The position numbers were made by a program, and so were the translations under genes. Positions 63,001 through 64,000 of a DNA stretch of 64,000 nt are shown here, piece after piece (the stretch's first letter is position 1; each line of letters opens with the position of its first letter). The stretch comes from Antedon mediterranea (lineage: Eukaryota > Echinodermata > Crinoidea > Comatulida > Antedonidae). The DNA lies in assembly GCF_964355755.1 (NCBI RefSeq), contig NC_092672.1:21322501-21386500 (forward strand), in the 5' to 3' direction. The notes under the pieces are model-generated. The model was not told the origin of the DNA, made no database searches, and saw only the letters and a list, made by a program, of their open reading frames with translations.

Positions 63001-63764
63001 ATCAGAAAGAGAGAAGTTTGCTGAGCTGCTTGGACCAATCCCAAATAAAATAATGTGTAAGTCAATTTGAGAGATTTCTTACCTTAAATCCACAGATTGT
63101 AGGTCACGTAAATATTCTCCCACAATAACTGGCATCAAACCAGAATTTTTAGAAAAGGGTAAAAATATATTGAGAATACATTGAGTTGCCCCCTCATAAT
63201 ATAGAATGAATGCTGGACCATTAGATGATGACCGTATGATACAAAATGATTTGTTGACACAGGTTAAGAACATAAAATAACAGGAATGTTTTCACATCCT
63301 GACTTTTCTTTGTCACTAAGGTTCTTATACCCTTTACAACATTATAACGCTCTGTCTATACTATCAAACTTTATGTGACAAAACATGTGATGTGCAATTT
63401 TATGGACATGATGATGTCATATCACTTGCATATTTGGGAACATCACTACCATAGTTGGGCACATCACTACCGTATTTGGACACATCACACATTTTTGTCA
63501 AACTAATTTGATAGTGTAGACAGAGCTTACAACTGCCATTTGAGCAGGCAAATACTGTTTTATTACTATTTGTGTTATTTATTCTTAATTATTTTATAGT
63601 AATGTTATTTATCATCATGTGTCAGGAAACTGTAAAAGGGGATTTTGTGCTAAAACAGTTTATGTCATTGTGAGAAAGCTTGTTTAATTAACTAAAGAAA
63701 GTGTATACCTTGATTTAAACTTTCATTGTGATAATTTTTAGGCAACAAAGAAGATGATCATTGA
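13019..63764 (+). CDS. Ankyrin-Roc-COR-death-fold (ROCO-type) GTPase gene, 5' incomplete
   Basis: A spliced gene of about two dozen exons, giving roughly 1030 residues with the shortest linker model. Domain order: ankyrin repeats (13019-17537), a short connector, Roc GTPase (25080-41750) with G1 GKEGAGKT, a conserved EPSTDG switch segment, G3 WDYAGQ and G4 THVDK, COR (52457-56387), a Thr/Ser/Pro linker (56860-61753) and a DED-like region (62538-63056). All listed exons have AG/GT borders and compatible phases. ROCO proteins are large GTPases in which COR mediates dimerisation; fusion to ankyrin and death-fold domains suggests a signalling platform for immunity or cell death, which is inference. 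No signal peptide or membrane segment is seen, so it is probably cytosolic. Introns of 11.5 and 10.7 kb are packed with transposons. The start codon was not found. Confidence 0.88.
13411..13440 (+). CDS. Exon: ankyrin repeat, second part, copy A
   Basis: Ten codons (DNAILASQNK) completing the ankyrin repeat, phase 0 to 0. Acceptor actag, donor GTAAGG. A LINE lies 13 nt downstream, and its target duplication begins at the last exon base and includes the donor. Confidence 0.7.
13454..15092 (-). mobile_element. Tx1/L1-like LINE, 5'-truncated, copy 1
   Basis: Carries the end of a non-LTR retrotransposon ORF2 on the minus strand: IYNFIWNN and GIKMPDFTLRVNALMCGWLKR (15090-14740), a middle part (14698-14279), and a zf-RVT-like CDKCG...HLFFSC motif (14309-13824). 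ORF2 normally encodes endonuclease and reverse transcriptase; both lie in the missing 5' part. The frame changes twice, near 14300 and 14700-14740. Flanked by a 14-bp target duplication, GGTAAGGAACAGTT, at 13440-13453 and 15093-15106. The 3' end is an A-rich tail (CCACAAAAGAGAAAAAAA). Confidence 0.85.
15542..15876. repeat. AACGTT-rich repeat fragment
   Basis: Many AAACGTTT and AACGTTCT motifs, ending CAAACGTTCTGTGTTTGCTG. It begins where duplication copy A is truncated and is followed by a SINE, so it looks like a small DNA-transposon fragment. No coding capacity. Confidence 0.45.
15877..16140 (+). mobile_element. 5S-derived SINE, 5'-truncated copy
   Basis: Matches the body and A-rich tail of the SINE at 32606-32980, starting inside it at GCTGGGGTCCCGTTAGG. 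The 5S rRNA-like head and therefore the pol III promoter are missing. It ends in (AAATA)- and (AAAC)-type simple sequence. Confidence 0.75.
16399..16476 (+). CDS. Exon: ankyrin repeat, first part, copy B
   Basis: 26 codons, phase 0 to 0, acceptor ttcaacag, donor GTACAG. Near-identical to 13019-13096 (ITTP for INTP). Joining both copies would add one whole ankyrin repeat without a frame change. Confidence 0.78.
16590..16792 (+). repeat. Three tandem copies of a ~63-bp intronic unit
   Basis: The unit AAAGAGGGTAAGCTAGTGCT...TATAAAACAACCAT is present once in duplication copy A (about 13214) and three times here. Confidence 0.7.
16924..16953 (+). CDS. Exon: ankyrin repeat, second part, copy B
   Basis: Ten codons identical in product to the exon at 13411 (DNAILASQNK), acceptor acaag, donor GTAAGG. 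It joins in phase to EGNTALH of the next exon. Confidence 0.75.
17427..17537 (+). CDS. Exon: complete ankyrin repeat
   Basis: 37 codons, phase 0 to 0, acceptor ctttccag, donor GTAATC. EGNTALHIYL is the ankyrin turn and helix 1; EIVTCLIKN is helix 2; it ends TILQNK. One exon here holds what the upstream copies split into two. Confidence 0.82.
17538..19638 (+). other. Intron, first part
   Basis: No exon seen. 17925-18070 and 18738-18920 are diverged copies of one repeat (AGCAGTAACCC, then AGTATAATAAAAG, then CAAGAATAAAATT). A repeat with TATATAGCGCATATAA and CCTACGGATACAAGCAATGCG lies at 18395-18630, of a type common in invertebrate introns. Confidence 0.5.
19975..20885 (+). repeat. Direct duplication of a ~250-bp segment
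   Basis: 19975-20225 and 20630-20885 match along their length, for example ATAACTCTTGCCTCTTGTAC and TAGTTCTCGAGAAAATGCAA in both. About 400 bp of other sequence lies between, including a possible tRNA-like A box (minus strand, about 20420-20450, GGTCGAGTGGTTAAGC). Confidence 0.7.
21048..21126 (+). repeat. (ACAA/ACAT)n microsatellite
   Basis: Runs of CAAACAAACATACATA. It makes a Thr/Gln/Ile-rich chance ORF that is not a gene. Confidence 0.8.
21197..22178. repeat. Foldback element filled with an 18-bp palindromic array
   Basis: The ends are inverted repeats: TACGAAAGCCCATTAATGCC at the left and its complement at 22159-22178, with one small 3-bp insert. Between them are about 45 units of the form AATTCGTTTGAACGAATTAGT or AATCCGTTTAAACAAATTAGT with a period near 18 bp, each palindromic around GTTYRAAC. 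Because 18 is divisible by three, five or six frames stay open for over 100 codons, giving repeated hexapeptides such as NELVIR. These ORFs are by-products of the repeat. Confidence 0.85.
22300..22661. repeat. Partial copies of the foldback array
   Basis: Contains three further blocks of TTCAAACGAATTATTAATCC ending GGATTACGTTCGAAAAACAT and the terminal GGCATTAATGGGCTTTCGTA. The flank TACCTCCTTGGCGGAGGTAA with its following 140 bp occurs at both 22184 and 22664, so this section arose by duplication of the right end. Confidence 0.75.
23217..24572 (+). other. Intron, last part before the connector exon
   Basis: AT-rich, no recognisable coding or mobile sequence. Ends in the acceptor tgtttttag at 24572. 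Confidence 0.45.
24573..24660 (+). CDS. Exon: connector between ankyrin and Roc
   Basis: 88 nt, phase 0 to 1, donor GTGAGT. Starts KGETPESM, a partial ankyrin-like turn, then a charged stretch ending KILKYFD. No known domain on its own. Confidence 0.8.
24703..24886. mobile_element. 184-bp MITE with TTAA target duplication
   Basis: Starts AGGACAACTTTACCGA and ends with the inverse TCGGTAAAATTGTCCT. TTAA lies on both sides (24699-24702 and 24887-24890). TTAA duplications are typical of piggyBac-type elements, so it is probably a non-autonomous relative. It sits 42 nt after the exon at 24573-24660. Confidence 0.72.
25080..25242 (+). CDS. Exon: Roc GTPase start, G1/P-loop
   Basis: 163 nt, phase 1 to 2, acceptor taatattag, donor GTAACA. 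The start is LVPAEIFGKGKDAIKIYKEE, then a beta-strand (SRCMFLG) and the Walker A/G1 motif GKEGAGKT, which would bind the nucleotide phosphates. The exon ends inside the MVGE(S)FNSKEPSTDG segment typical of Roc domains. Confidence 0.9.
25594..26449. mobile_element. 856-bp TIR element with many TATACCGTATA motifs
   Basis: Starts GGCCCTGTTTCTGCTGCCAA and ends with the near-inverse TTGGCAGCAGAAACGGGGCC. ATT on both sides (25591-25593 and 26450-26452) may be a 3-bp target duplication. About a dozen ATATACCGTATAT palindromes or variants cluster inside both ends, as transposase-binding subterminal repeats do. The open frame at 25713-26093 (126 codons) matches no family I recognise. Confidence 0.65.
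26722..26825 (+). CDS. Exon: Roc GTPase, switch I region
   Basis: 104 nt, phase 2 to 1, acceptor gttataacag, donor GTGAGA. FNSKEPSTDGI is the conserved segment after G1 in Roc domains and carries the likely G2 Thr. A Lys-rich stretch (KKDSRKWKKIK) follows. Confidence 0.88.
27009..27776 (-). mobile_element. Tx1/L1-like LINE, 5'-truncated, copy 2
   Basis: Nearly identical to 13454-14230 of copy 1, including the 3' tail and the C-terminal ORF2 frame (27697-27377). Truncated at the codons just before CDKCG. A 14-bp target duplication GTTGCACAATGGTT flanks it (26995-27008 and 27777-27790). It lies in a Roc intron. Confidence 0.85.
27971..28039 (+). CDS. Exon: Roc GTPase, insert between switch I and G3
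   Basis: 69 nt, phase 1 to 1, acceptor ctttctacag, donor GTAAGC. A hydrophilic, probably helical segment (EISKQAHSSAIEKKIDQRL). The placement rests on phase and splice sites. Confidence 0.75.
28040..28634 (+). other. Intron
   Basis: AT-rich; no repeat or coding signal recognised. Confidence 0.5.
28635..28768 (+). CDS. Exon: Roc GTPase, G3/switch II
   Basis: 134 nt, phase 1 to 0, acceptor tttatgtag, donor GTATGT. ITSIWDYAGQLEYY holds the G3 DxxG(Q) motif in the WDYAGQ form shared by Roc domains. Confidence 0.9.
28769..29930 (+). other. Intron
   Basis: No mobile element or coding sequence recognised. Ends in attgtttcag at 29930. Confidence 0.5.
29931..30020 (+). CDS. Exon: Roc GTPase, core strand after G3
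   Basis: 90 nt, phase 0 to 0, donor GTAAGT. FFLTNTVSYCVAFNVMD is the hydrophobic strand that follows switch II in Roc domains. Confidence 0.88.
30021..31051 (+). other. Start of the 11.5-kb intron
   Basis: No coding signal. 30100-30250 is rich in CGTTAA motifs. From about 30500 the sequence probably belongs to the Helitron whose 3' end is at 31081, but the 5' TC end could not be placed. Confidence 0.4.
31052..31081 (+). mobile_element. Helitron family 2, 3' terminus (copy 1)
   Basis: Hairpin AACTCGTCA-CTT-TGACAAGTT, then CAAAT, then CTAG, followed by T. This matches the canonical Helitron end of a hairpin a few bases before CTRR. The same ending occurs at 53894-53923, with further similarity upstream. 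Confidence 0.65.
31190..31425 (+). repeat. Imperfect ~20-bp tandem repeat
   Basis: About ten diverged units of GTTTGTGAAAGTACGTTGTTC. It produces a Phe/Val/Cys-rich chance ORF. Confidence 0.65.
31668..32244 (+). pseudogene. LTR-retrotransposon gag, 5' part (outer element)
   Basis: Two open stretches (31668-31883 and 32005-32259) separated by a frame break and a stop resemble the capsid region of Ty3/Gypsy-type gag, with an aromatic-rich helix bundle and LIGTARLW. It is interrupted at 32244 by the inverted Gypsy element and resumes at 36735. No LTR of its own was identified upstream. Confidence 0.65.
32245..32359 (-). repeat. Gypsy LTR, left copy (3' LTR in element orientation)
   Basis: Starts TGTGATGTTAAATAA and ends TACATTACA, matching 36626-36734 apart from a few changes and one 6-bp indel. 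The sequence just inside, CTCCCTTTA, is the polypurine tract read on the other strand. Confidence 0.8.
32606..32980 (+). mobile_element. 5S-rRNA-derived SINE (SINE3-type), full length
   Basis: The first ~110 nt follow 5S rRNA: TACCACGTTGAAACACCGGT, CACCGAAGTTAAGCGACGTT, TTGGATGGGAGACC and GGGTGCTGTA, including the internal pol III promoter boxes. A ~240-nt body and an (AAATA)-rich tail follow. ATTAC flanks both sides (32601-32605 and 32981-32985). It is inserted in the 3' non-coding part of the Gypsy element. It depends on LINE machinery for movement. The body ORF is chance. Confidence 0.85.
32995..33318 (-). pseudogene. Gypsy pol, C-terminal tail after integrase
   Basis: 107 codons, Asn/His/Pro-rich, ending TTRSGRISKGATKLN and a stop, as in the region after the integrase of Gypsy elements. 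The integrase core between this and the RNase H end is deleted; the two frames overlap at 33276-33318. Confidence 0.6.
33276..34560 (-). pseudogene. Gypsy pol: reverse transcriptase and RNase H, broken
   Basis: RT motifs read from 34560 leftward: LDPRELKKAT, FSKFDATW, FNTPWGRYRFKRMPFGIN and the catalytic VDDMLI box (34302-34063), followed by the thumb. RNase H is fragmentary and ends WVPGKENLIPDTLSRA (33527). Several stops and frame changes interrupt it. Not functional. Confidence 0.8.
34562..35958. repeat. Unidentified insert between gag and RT of the Gypsy element
   Basis: The left end is G/C-rich (CCCCGACGGGGGGGG and similar at 34565-34640), unlike anything around it; the rest is AT-rich. 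It replaces the protease region. No ORF of recognised type. Probably a further transposon, but no clear terminal repeats were found. Confidence 0.4.
35959..36600 (-). pseudogene. Gypsy gag, fragmentary
   Basis: The minus strand shows a capsid-type stretch (FNDFLTDLKTKARQC) and, near 36070-35990, a zinc-knuckle-like CxxCG...HTPRK pattern with a second Cys cluster. Stops and frame changes are present. Belongs to the Gypsy element bounded by the 32245 and 36626 LTRs. Confidence 0.6.
36626..36734 (-). repeat. Gypsy LTR, right copy (5' LTR in element orientation)
   Basis: Pair of 32245-32359. Next to its inner end the minus strand reads TGGCGTCAGAAATAA, a plausible primer-binding site. Confidence 0.8.
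36735..38217 (+). pseudogene. Outer LTR retrotransposon: gag end, protease, start of RT
   Basis: Continues the gag of 31668-32244. A CCHC knuckle (CHYCNKPDHKWREC) lies at about 36919-36960, an aspartic protease active site (LFDIGATNSLI) near 37275-37310 with its PDILLGNSTL flap partner near 37495, a spacer, then the first RT residues (FYIRPYPVTEQNKKLIDK) ending about 38217. There are frame breaks near 36907, 37070 and 37320. Truncated at the 3' end, so not functional. Confidence 0.72.
38218..38460 (+). repeat. Fragment of a TTTATAAAGCGC-type dispersed repeat
   Basis: Begins AAGATATAATAAGATTTATAAAGCGCACAT, a start shared in form with 18395 and 36505 (TATATAGCGC). It abuts and truncates the retrotransposon RT. 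Confidence 0.5.
38650..39153. promoter_or_regulatory. Cluster of DR1-like nuclear-receptor motifs
   Basis: GGGTCAAAGGTCA occurs at 38650-38662 and 38814-38826, GGGTCAAAGGTTA at 38993-39005, and GGTCAAAGGTCA on the minus strand at 39142-39153. This is the DR1 form bound by HNF4 and RXR-type receptors in animals. The copies lie in sequence that looks repeat-derived, so a regulatory role in the intron is only a possibility. Confidence 0.3.
39384..40137. mobile_element. 754-bp MITE-like element, GTCATGAGG ends
   Basis: The inverted ends are GTCATGAGGTAATTTCCCG (39384-39402, with an extra tandem copy at 39366-39384) and CGGGAAATTACCTCATGAC (40119-40137). Parts recur at 58625-59031 and 61077-61322. 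It lies against the 3' end of the CR1-like remnant. Confidence 0.72.
40067..41130 (-). pseudogene. CR1/L2-like LINE reverse transcriptase remnant
   Basis: Non-LTR RT motifs in order on the minus strand: SGCPQG then ILGPQLFSIYLLP (about 41010-40960, with a stop between), the catalytic YADDTQ box (about 40905), HNFLKLNDDKTEF, and the C-terminal RSRHSWGDRSFAVAAPRFWN (40250-40190). Many stops and frame changes. The last codons run into the neighbouring MITE. Confidence 0.82.
41131..41558 (+). other. End of the 11.5-kb intron
   Basis: No recognised element. Ends in cttaatttag at 41558. Confidence 0.45.
41559..41750 (+). CDS. Exon: Roc GTPase, G4
   Basis: 64 codons, phase 0 to 0, donor GTAAAT. 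NLFWIRSIYEH is the helix before G4. PICLVATHVDKLPG contains the guanine-specifying THxDK in the form used by Roc domains. The acidic end (SEKEEE) joins in frame to VMKMYKKMFDKM of the exon at 52457. Confidence 0.92.
41751..42391 (+). other. Start of the 10.7-kb intron
   Basis: No mobile element or gene recognised up to the 3' tail of the LINE at 42392. Confidence 0.4.
42392..44170 (-). mobile_element. Tx1/L1-like LINE fragment, second subfamily
   Basis: The minus strand holds the end of ORF2: NEYEIGGVKAPYF and LKISWLKRLYNNEDSKWKC (44170-43620), then TPTKRRLLKWK and a zf-RVT-like CLQCN...HFFYEC (43598-43218). The frame breaks near 43600-43620. The 3' tail CCACAAAAGAGAAAAAAAA matches the LINEs at 13454 and 27009, but the proteins are clearly diverged. 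A (TA)n run lies at 42522-42541. No target duplication found. Confidence 0.78.
44301..44942 (+). pseudogene. LINE ORF2 C-terminal fragment
   Basis: 213 open codons ending in a natural stop. Features: W..HIKDLLCKFDLG, KFKARSNSLDLEGRK and the Cys/His motif CKLCNNQLIETTDHFLLEC, typical of the region after RT in non-LTR elements. The RT itself is missing (5' truncation), and the first ~10 codons are probably host sequence. Confidence 0.75.
45472..46849. mobile_element. TTAA-type non-autonomous element, copy A (1378 bp)
   Basis: The ends are AGTGGAGCTACACTCAGA and the near-inverse TCTGGGTGGAGCTCCACT. TTAA flanks it on both sides (45468-45471 and 46850-46853). It is the reverse complement of 59413-60803 throughout. 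A 77-codon ORF (46765-46532) is conserved in both copies but resembles no transposase. It contains a TAGGCCTA-rich core. Confidence 0.8.
47083..47150 (-). repeat. tRNA-derived SINE head
   Basis: The minus strand has A-box-like TGGCCCAGCGGATGA and B-box-like GAGTTCAAGATC about 40 nt apart. The acceptor stem does not close, so it is not a tRNA gene. Confidence 0.4.
47353..48095. mobile_element. Mutator-like foldback element, 743 bp, 9-bp target duplication
   Basis: Inverted repeats of about 80 bp start CGCCGTGGTTAGGATTCCGG (47353) and end with the complement at 48095, with few mismatches. TTGTTTATT is directly repeated outside (47344-47352 and 48096-48104). Long TIRs with a 9-bp duplication fit Mutator-like elements. 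No transposase inside. Confidence 0.78.
48378..48521. repeat. Perfect 144-bp palindrome (70-bp arms, 4-nt loop)
   Basis: 48378-48447 is the exact reverse complement of 48452-48521, around GCCA. The arms contain CCCCGAGGGAATGATATTAA and TTCGAGGGAATATATATTTC. The 66-codon minus-strand ORF here follows from the symmetry and is not a gene. Confidence 0.92.
48845..49025 (+). repeat. Fragment of the 0.8-kb Helitron family
   Basis: Matches 7360-7570 and 11160-11370 (ATGTATCGTTACATGTACT through CATCCCTCAACCCTAAT) with scattered changes and no ends. Confidence 0.7.
49079..51929 (+). repeat. 88-bp satellite array whose units are inverted repeats
   Basis: About 32 units of near 88 bp. Each unit has 24-bp arms TTTGTCATCCGTCAGGGCAG... 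and ...CTGCCCTGAAGGATGACAAA around a core ACGGCTATGTACAGTGGAAT. The linker between units, GGATGACAAATAATATATTT and its mirror, is also palindromic. The first unit (about 49079-49160) is inverted. Rare variants repeat at a longer period: TACGGCTTGT at 51041 and 51658 (617 bp), and AAATAAATAA at 50201, 50909 and 51526 (708 and 617 bp), so groups of 7-8 units were copied together. No coding. Confidence 0.93.
51930..52456 (+). other. End of the 10.7-kb intron
   Basis: No recognised element. Ends in the acceptor ttaattgaag at 52456. Confidence 0.45.
52457..52699 (+). CDS. Exon: COR domain, first part
   Basis: 81 codons, phase 0 to 0, donor GTAAAG. Opens with the end of Roc (MYKKMFDKM...HHVDREMYMVDNTM, the strand before the last helix). 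It then has ITKLRRNVGRYM and VPVKWVNLQERLQ, the W..L...L pattern at the start of COR in ROCO proteins. Confidence 0.9.
52700..53923 (+). mobile_element. Helitron family 2, probable copy ending at 53923; 5' end unplaced
   Basis: The 3' end is a hairpin AACTTGTCAC/GTGACGAGTT (53894-53914), CAAAT and CTAG (53920-53923) followed by T, the same layout as at 31052-31081. A hairpin TAGGCTATCGCTCTCTGTAG... with complementary end lies at 52743-52775 and may mark the left part. CTGATAGTTGG-CGAAACGTC at 53139-53157 is a hammerhead-like core of the kind found in retroelement ends. The extent is uncertain. Confidence 0.5.
54072..54779 (+). repeat. 44-bp minisatellite, about 16 units
   Basis: The unit ACAATATACAATACTAGAAT + GGGTATACATGCGATTGTTACCTG is nearly uniform; rare variants have CTACAATGG or a duplicated TAGA. 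It lies in the intron just before the next COR exon. Confidence 0.92.
54898..55092 (+). CDS. Exon: COR domain, second part
   Basis: 65 codons, phase 0 to 0, acceptor tttattag, donor GTAGGT. RLAIAIEYMNDIGIILYSS is the COR winged-helix segment (L..L...G.I.YF in other ROCO proteins). TVITDLKMMIQMVTKVI matches the VilDpqWLvdml motif that follows. Confidence 0.9.
55259..55420 (+). CDS. Exon: COR domain, third part
   Basis: 54 codons, phase 0 to 0, acceptor aaatatag, donor GTAAGT. WKRLDEEGILEERLLRYLWK is the conserved W..L...GIL...LL..LW segment. FTEVMKTFGLLFE is the following ...ME.F.L.f motif. Confidence 0.92.
55511..55798 (+). CDS. Exon: COR domain, C-terminal part
   Basis: 96 codons, phase 0 to 0, acceptor catccgcag, donor GTACAG. 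Starts VPESNRVFLVPSRM (the YLVPslL-like strand of COR), then FLPNAVYNTLVVAFLDL, the P.g.f.rli.rl.. helix. Confidence 0.9.
56005..56085 (+). CDS. Exon: end of COR region
   Basis: 27 codons, phase 0 to 0, acceptor cttatcag, donor GTAAGG. LEISHLIKVDG, strand-like, consistent with the last COR strands. Confidence 0.82.
56177..56387 (+). CDS. Exon: post-COR helix and Cys-rich segment
   Basis: 211 nt, phase 0 to 1, acceptor tttgttgtag, donor GTAATT. VLGYLKHQLQNVL is the amphipathic helix ending many COR regions. LCVLCTACNPAEKPHLHGLKR has Cys and His spaced like a small zinc-binding or cysteine-stabilised unit; this is not assigned. Confidence 0.85.
56388..56859 (+). other. Intron
   Basis: Its last ~65 bp (TTAATAATTTCTTTTTCACG to the acceptor tttgcatag) are repeated at 59047-59112, showing that the linker block was duplicated with its splice acceptor. 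Confidence 0.6.
56860..56913 (+). CDS. Exon: Thr/Ser linker, founder unit
   Basis: 54 nt, phase 1 to 1 (18 residues, DTPDATTTPLAISSLLPS), acceptor tttgcatag. The likely donor CAG|GTCAGT corresponds to the real donors of the related exons at 61499 and 61703. If that donor is ignored, translation stays open through all following units to 57335. The sequence suggests a flexible, possibly O-glycosylated or phosphorylated linker between COR and the death fold. Confidence 0.7.
56914..57310 (+). repeat. 66-nt coding-type repeat, block 1
   Basis: Six further units of the 56860 exon, each fused to 12 nt of the old intron start (GTCAGTTGATTG). The unit length is 22 codons (GQLIDTPDATTTPLAISSSLPS), with D/A alternation at one site. 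One unit has an extra ACT and one lacks 6 nt, so the frame is always kept. Each unit still carries CAGGTCAGT. It may be exon sequence (read-through) or intron. Confidence 0.85.
57309..58300. repeat. Rearranged insert with duplicated GTGTCAC block
   Basis: GTGTCACGAAACCTAAGACC and the next ~240 bp at 57309 recur at 58023 (GTGTCACAAAACCTAAGACC). The block contains several AAGACC/CCTAAGA units. Between the copies lies an inverted piece of the linker-exon region (57640-57760). It interrupts the repeat block. Confidence 0.7.
57703..57747 (-). pseudogene. Inverted copy of a linker exon
   Basis: On the minus strand: acceptor tatag, 45 nt coding DTLTTTPLATSSLRT in phase 1, donor GTTAGT. It resembles the + strand exons at 61499 and 61703, and the flank GTAGTGTTACAACCACTAATG matches 62253 onward. 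It was copied in inverse and cannot be used by the main transcript. Confidence 0.75.
58625..59031. repeat. Pieces of the GTCATGAGG element left of linker block 2
   Basis: 58625-58810 matches the left part of 39384-40137 in direct orientation (CAAAACGGTACTGGG, CCATTCATAGAAG). 58925-59031 matches its right part in inverse (CACTTTATCGAACATA through GTTCAAAACCATT). The sequence breaks off at TCAAAACCATT (59021-59031), which recurs at 61077. Confidence 0.7.
59113..59166 (+). CDS. Exon: Thr/Ser linker, duplicated unit
   Basis: Same 54-nt unit as 56860, with its own acceptor (tttgcatag, 59112) and a CAG|GTCAGT donor, phase 1 to 1. Use in the mRNA is plausible but unproven. Confidence 0.6.
59167..59412 (+). 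repeat. 66-nt coding-type repeat, block 2
   Basis: Four more units in frame with 59113. The last is cut after CTCTGGCT by the TTAA-type element at 59413. Confidence 0.85.
59413..60803. mobile_element. TTAA-type non-autonomous element, copy B (1391 bp), inside the linker repeat
   Basis: Reverse complement of 45472-46849, with ends AGTGGAGCTCCACCCAGA and TGAGTGTAGCTCCACT. Flanked by TTAA (59409-59412) and ATAA (60804-60807); the uninterrupted repeat unit reads GGCTATAAGC at this place. Translation entering from block 2 continues 67 codons into it before a stop, so unspliced inclusion would truncate the protein. Confidence 0.82.
60804..61092 (+). repeat. 66-nt coding-type repeat, block 3, with a transposon-derived donor
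   Basis: A partial unit after the TTAA-type element plus four more units, in frame. The last unit runs from GCTCATCA into AAACCATTTTTAG|GTAAAT. From 61077 the sequence is that of the GTCATGAGG element, so the final codons (KPFL) and this donor come from a transposon. Exit phase 1 matches the next exon. No acceptor lies directly upstream. Confidence 0.65.
61077..61322. repeat. Right-hand piece of the split GTCATGAGG element
   Basis: Reverse complement of about 39798-40040 (CTACCATTTTCATATAAAGA, GTGGAACCACGTCAGGTCAA, GGTACAGCCGCTCC). It continues the inverse piece that breaks off at 59031. Confidence 0.78.
61499..61543 (+). CDS. Exon: Thr/Ser linker, short unit
   Basis: 45 nt, phase 1 to 1, acceptor ttttgcatag, donor CAG|GTTAGT; DTQTATPLSTSSLET. 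Diverged from the 66-nt units, so older. Confidence 0.78.
61703..61753 (+). CDS. Exon: linker unit before the splice-donor minisatellite
   Basis: 51 nt, phase 1 to 1, acceptor ttttgcatag, donor TATAG|GTGAGT; DAPIAAPLAASSLGTSI. Reading past the first donor meets TAA within three codons, so only the first donor keeps the frame. Confidence 0.78.
61754..62253 (+). repeat. 34-bp minisatellite of exon end plus splice donor
   Basis: About 15 units of GTGAGTAACATTAGATCA + TTAGGGACAGGTATAG. Each joins the last 16 nt of the 61703 exon to the first 18 nt of its intron, so each has the consensus TATAG|GTGAGT. The length is not a multiple of three. Confidence 0.92.
62538..63056 (+). CDS. Exon: death-effector-like region
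   Basis: 519 nt, phase 1 to 1, acceptor tttattacag, donor GTAAGT. From residue ~20: NMRKFLFLRCCLFDEVDLQVL, then YFNELADKGKIKPTDVNLLLEVA and HAKDLVKQYM, the FL...L..L...G.I...D...L.E pattern of death-effector domains. A second helical part (LCKALKQFNPSEL...FYLESKSKLVDESEREKFAELLGPI) may be another death fold. Such domains bind like partners in apoptosis and immune signalling. CARD or other death folds cannot be ruled out. Confidence 0.82.
63057..63741 (+). other. Last intron
   Basis: Non-coding. Contains ATTTGGGAACATCACTACC-type short repeats near 63434-63490. Confidence 0.55.
63742..63764 (+). CDS. Last coding exon
   Basis: Acceptor aatttttag at 63741. Completes Cys and adds NKEDDH before TGA at 63762-63764. 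If this acceptor is not used, translation of the previous exon ends at the TGA at 63068-63070. Confidence 0.55.
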
Positions 63765-64000
63765 GGCAACACTGAATACACCATTGAAGAACCATTCAGG
63801 CACCACTGAGACACCATTACGGCAACACTGAATACACTATTGAATATGCCTTTGAAGAACCACTGAGACACCATTGCGGCAACACTGACGACACTATTGA
63901 TGGTGCCACTGAGGAACCATTGAGGCACCACTGAGACACCATTGCATCAACACTGAAGACACTATTGAAGATGCCATTGAGGAACCTTTGAGGCACCACT
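63765..64000 (+). repeat. Tandem repeat in the presumed 3' UTR
   Basis: Diverged units such as GAGACACCATTGCGGCAACA and CTGAAGACACTATTGAAGAT, with a period of roughly 15 or 60 bp, running off the window. No polyadenylation signal seen before the edge. Confidence 0.65.

Overview
The window is animal nuclear DNA: AT-rich, with spliced genes, long introns and a very heavy load of eukaryotic transposons. The mix of Helitrons, PIF/Harbinger, Tx1-like and CR1-like LINEs, Ty3/Gypsy elements, a 5S-rRNA-derived SINE, TAGGCCTA-rich stretches and a Roc-COR GTPase joined to a death-fold domain points to a marine invertebrate, most likely a deuterostome such as an echinoderm. The species cannot be fixed from the sequence alone.

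The main gene lies on the + strand. About two dozen exons between 13019 and 63764 join in consistent phase into a multidomain protein: ankyrin repeats, a Roc GTPase with visible G1, G3 and G4 motifs, a COR domain, a Thr/Ser/Pro-rich linker made of repeated exons, and a C-terminal death-effector-like region ending at a TGA at 63762-63764. The 5' end was not found. From family knowledge this is a ROCO-type signalling protein, probably for innate immune or cell-death signalling; that role is inferred.

Region by region. 1-2802: a decayed PIF/Harbinger transposon whose transposase pseudogene holds a MADF-BESS gene, on the opposite strand, in its intron. 3843-4221: a broken THAP domain. 4222-13018: non-coding DNA with two full copies of a non-autonomous Helitron and a 129-bp foldback element. 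13019-17537: ankyrin exons, tandemly duplicated, one copy split by a LINE. 17538-24572: an intron with a palindromic array and a possible 3.6-kb TIR element. 24573-30020: Roc exons. 30021-41558: an 11.5-kb intron with a Gypsy element nested inside a second retrotransposon, a 5S SINE, DR1-like motifs and a CR1-like remnant. 41559-41750: the Roc G4 exon. 41751-52456: a 10.7-kb intron with LINE fragments, a TTAA-type element, a Mutator-like foldback element, a perfect 144-bp palindrome and a 2.85-kb satellite whose units are themselves inverted repeats. 52457-56387: COR exons. 56860-61753: linker exons, expanded as 66-nt units that each carry a splice donor, and broken up by transposons. 62538-63764: death-fold exon and last exon.

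The most unusual part is 56.8-62.3 kb. Splice sites themselves have been amplified there, an exon block sits inside a split transposon copy, a linker exon is inverted, and a TTAA-type element has landed within the coding repeat.
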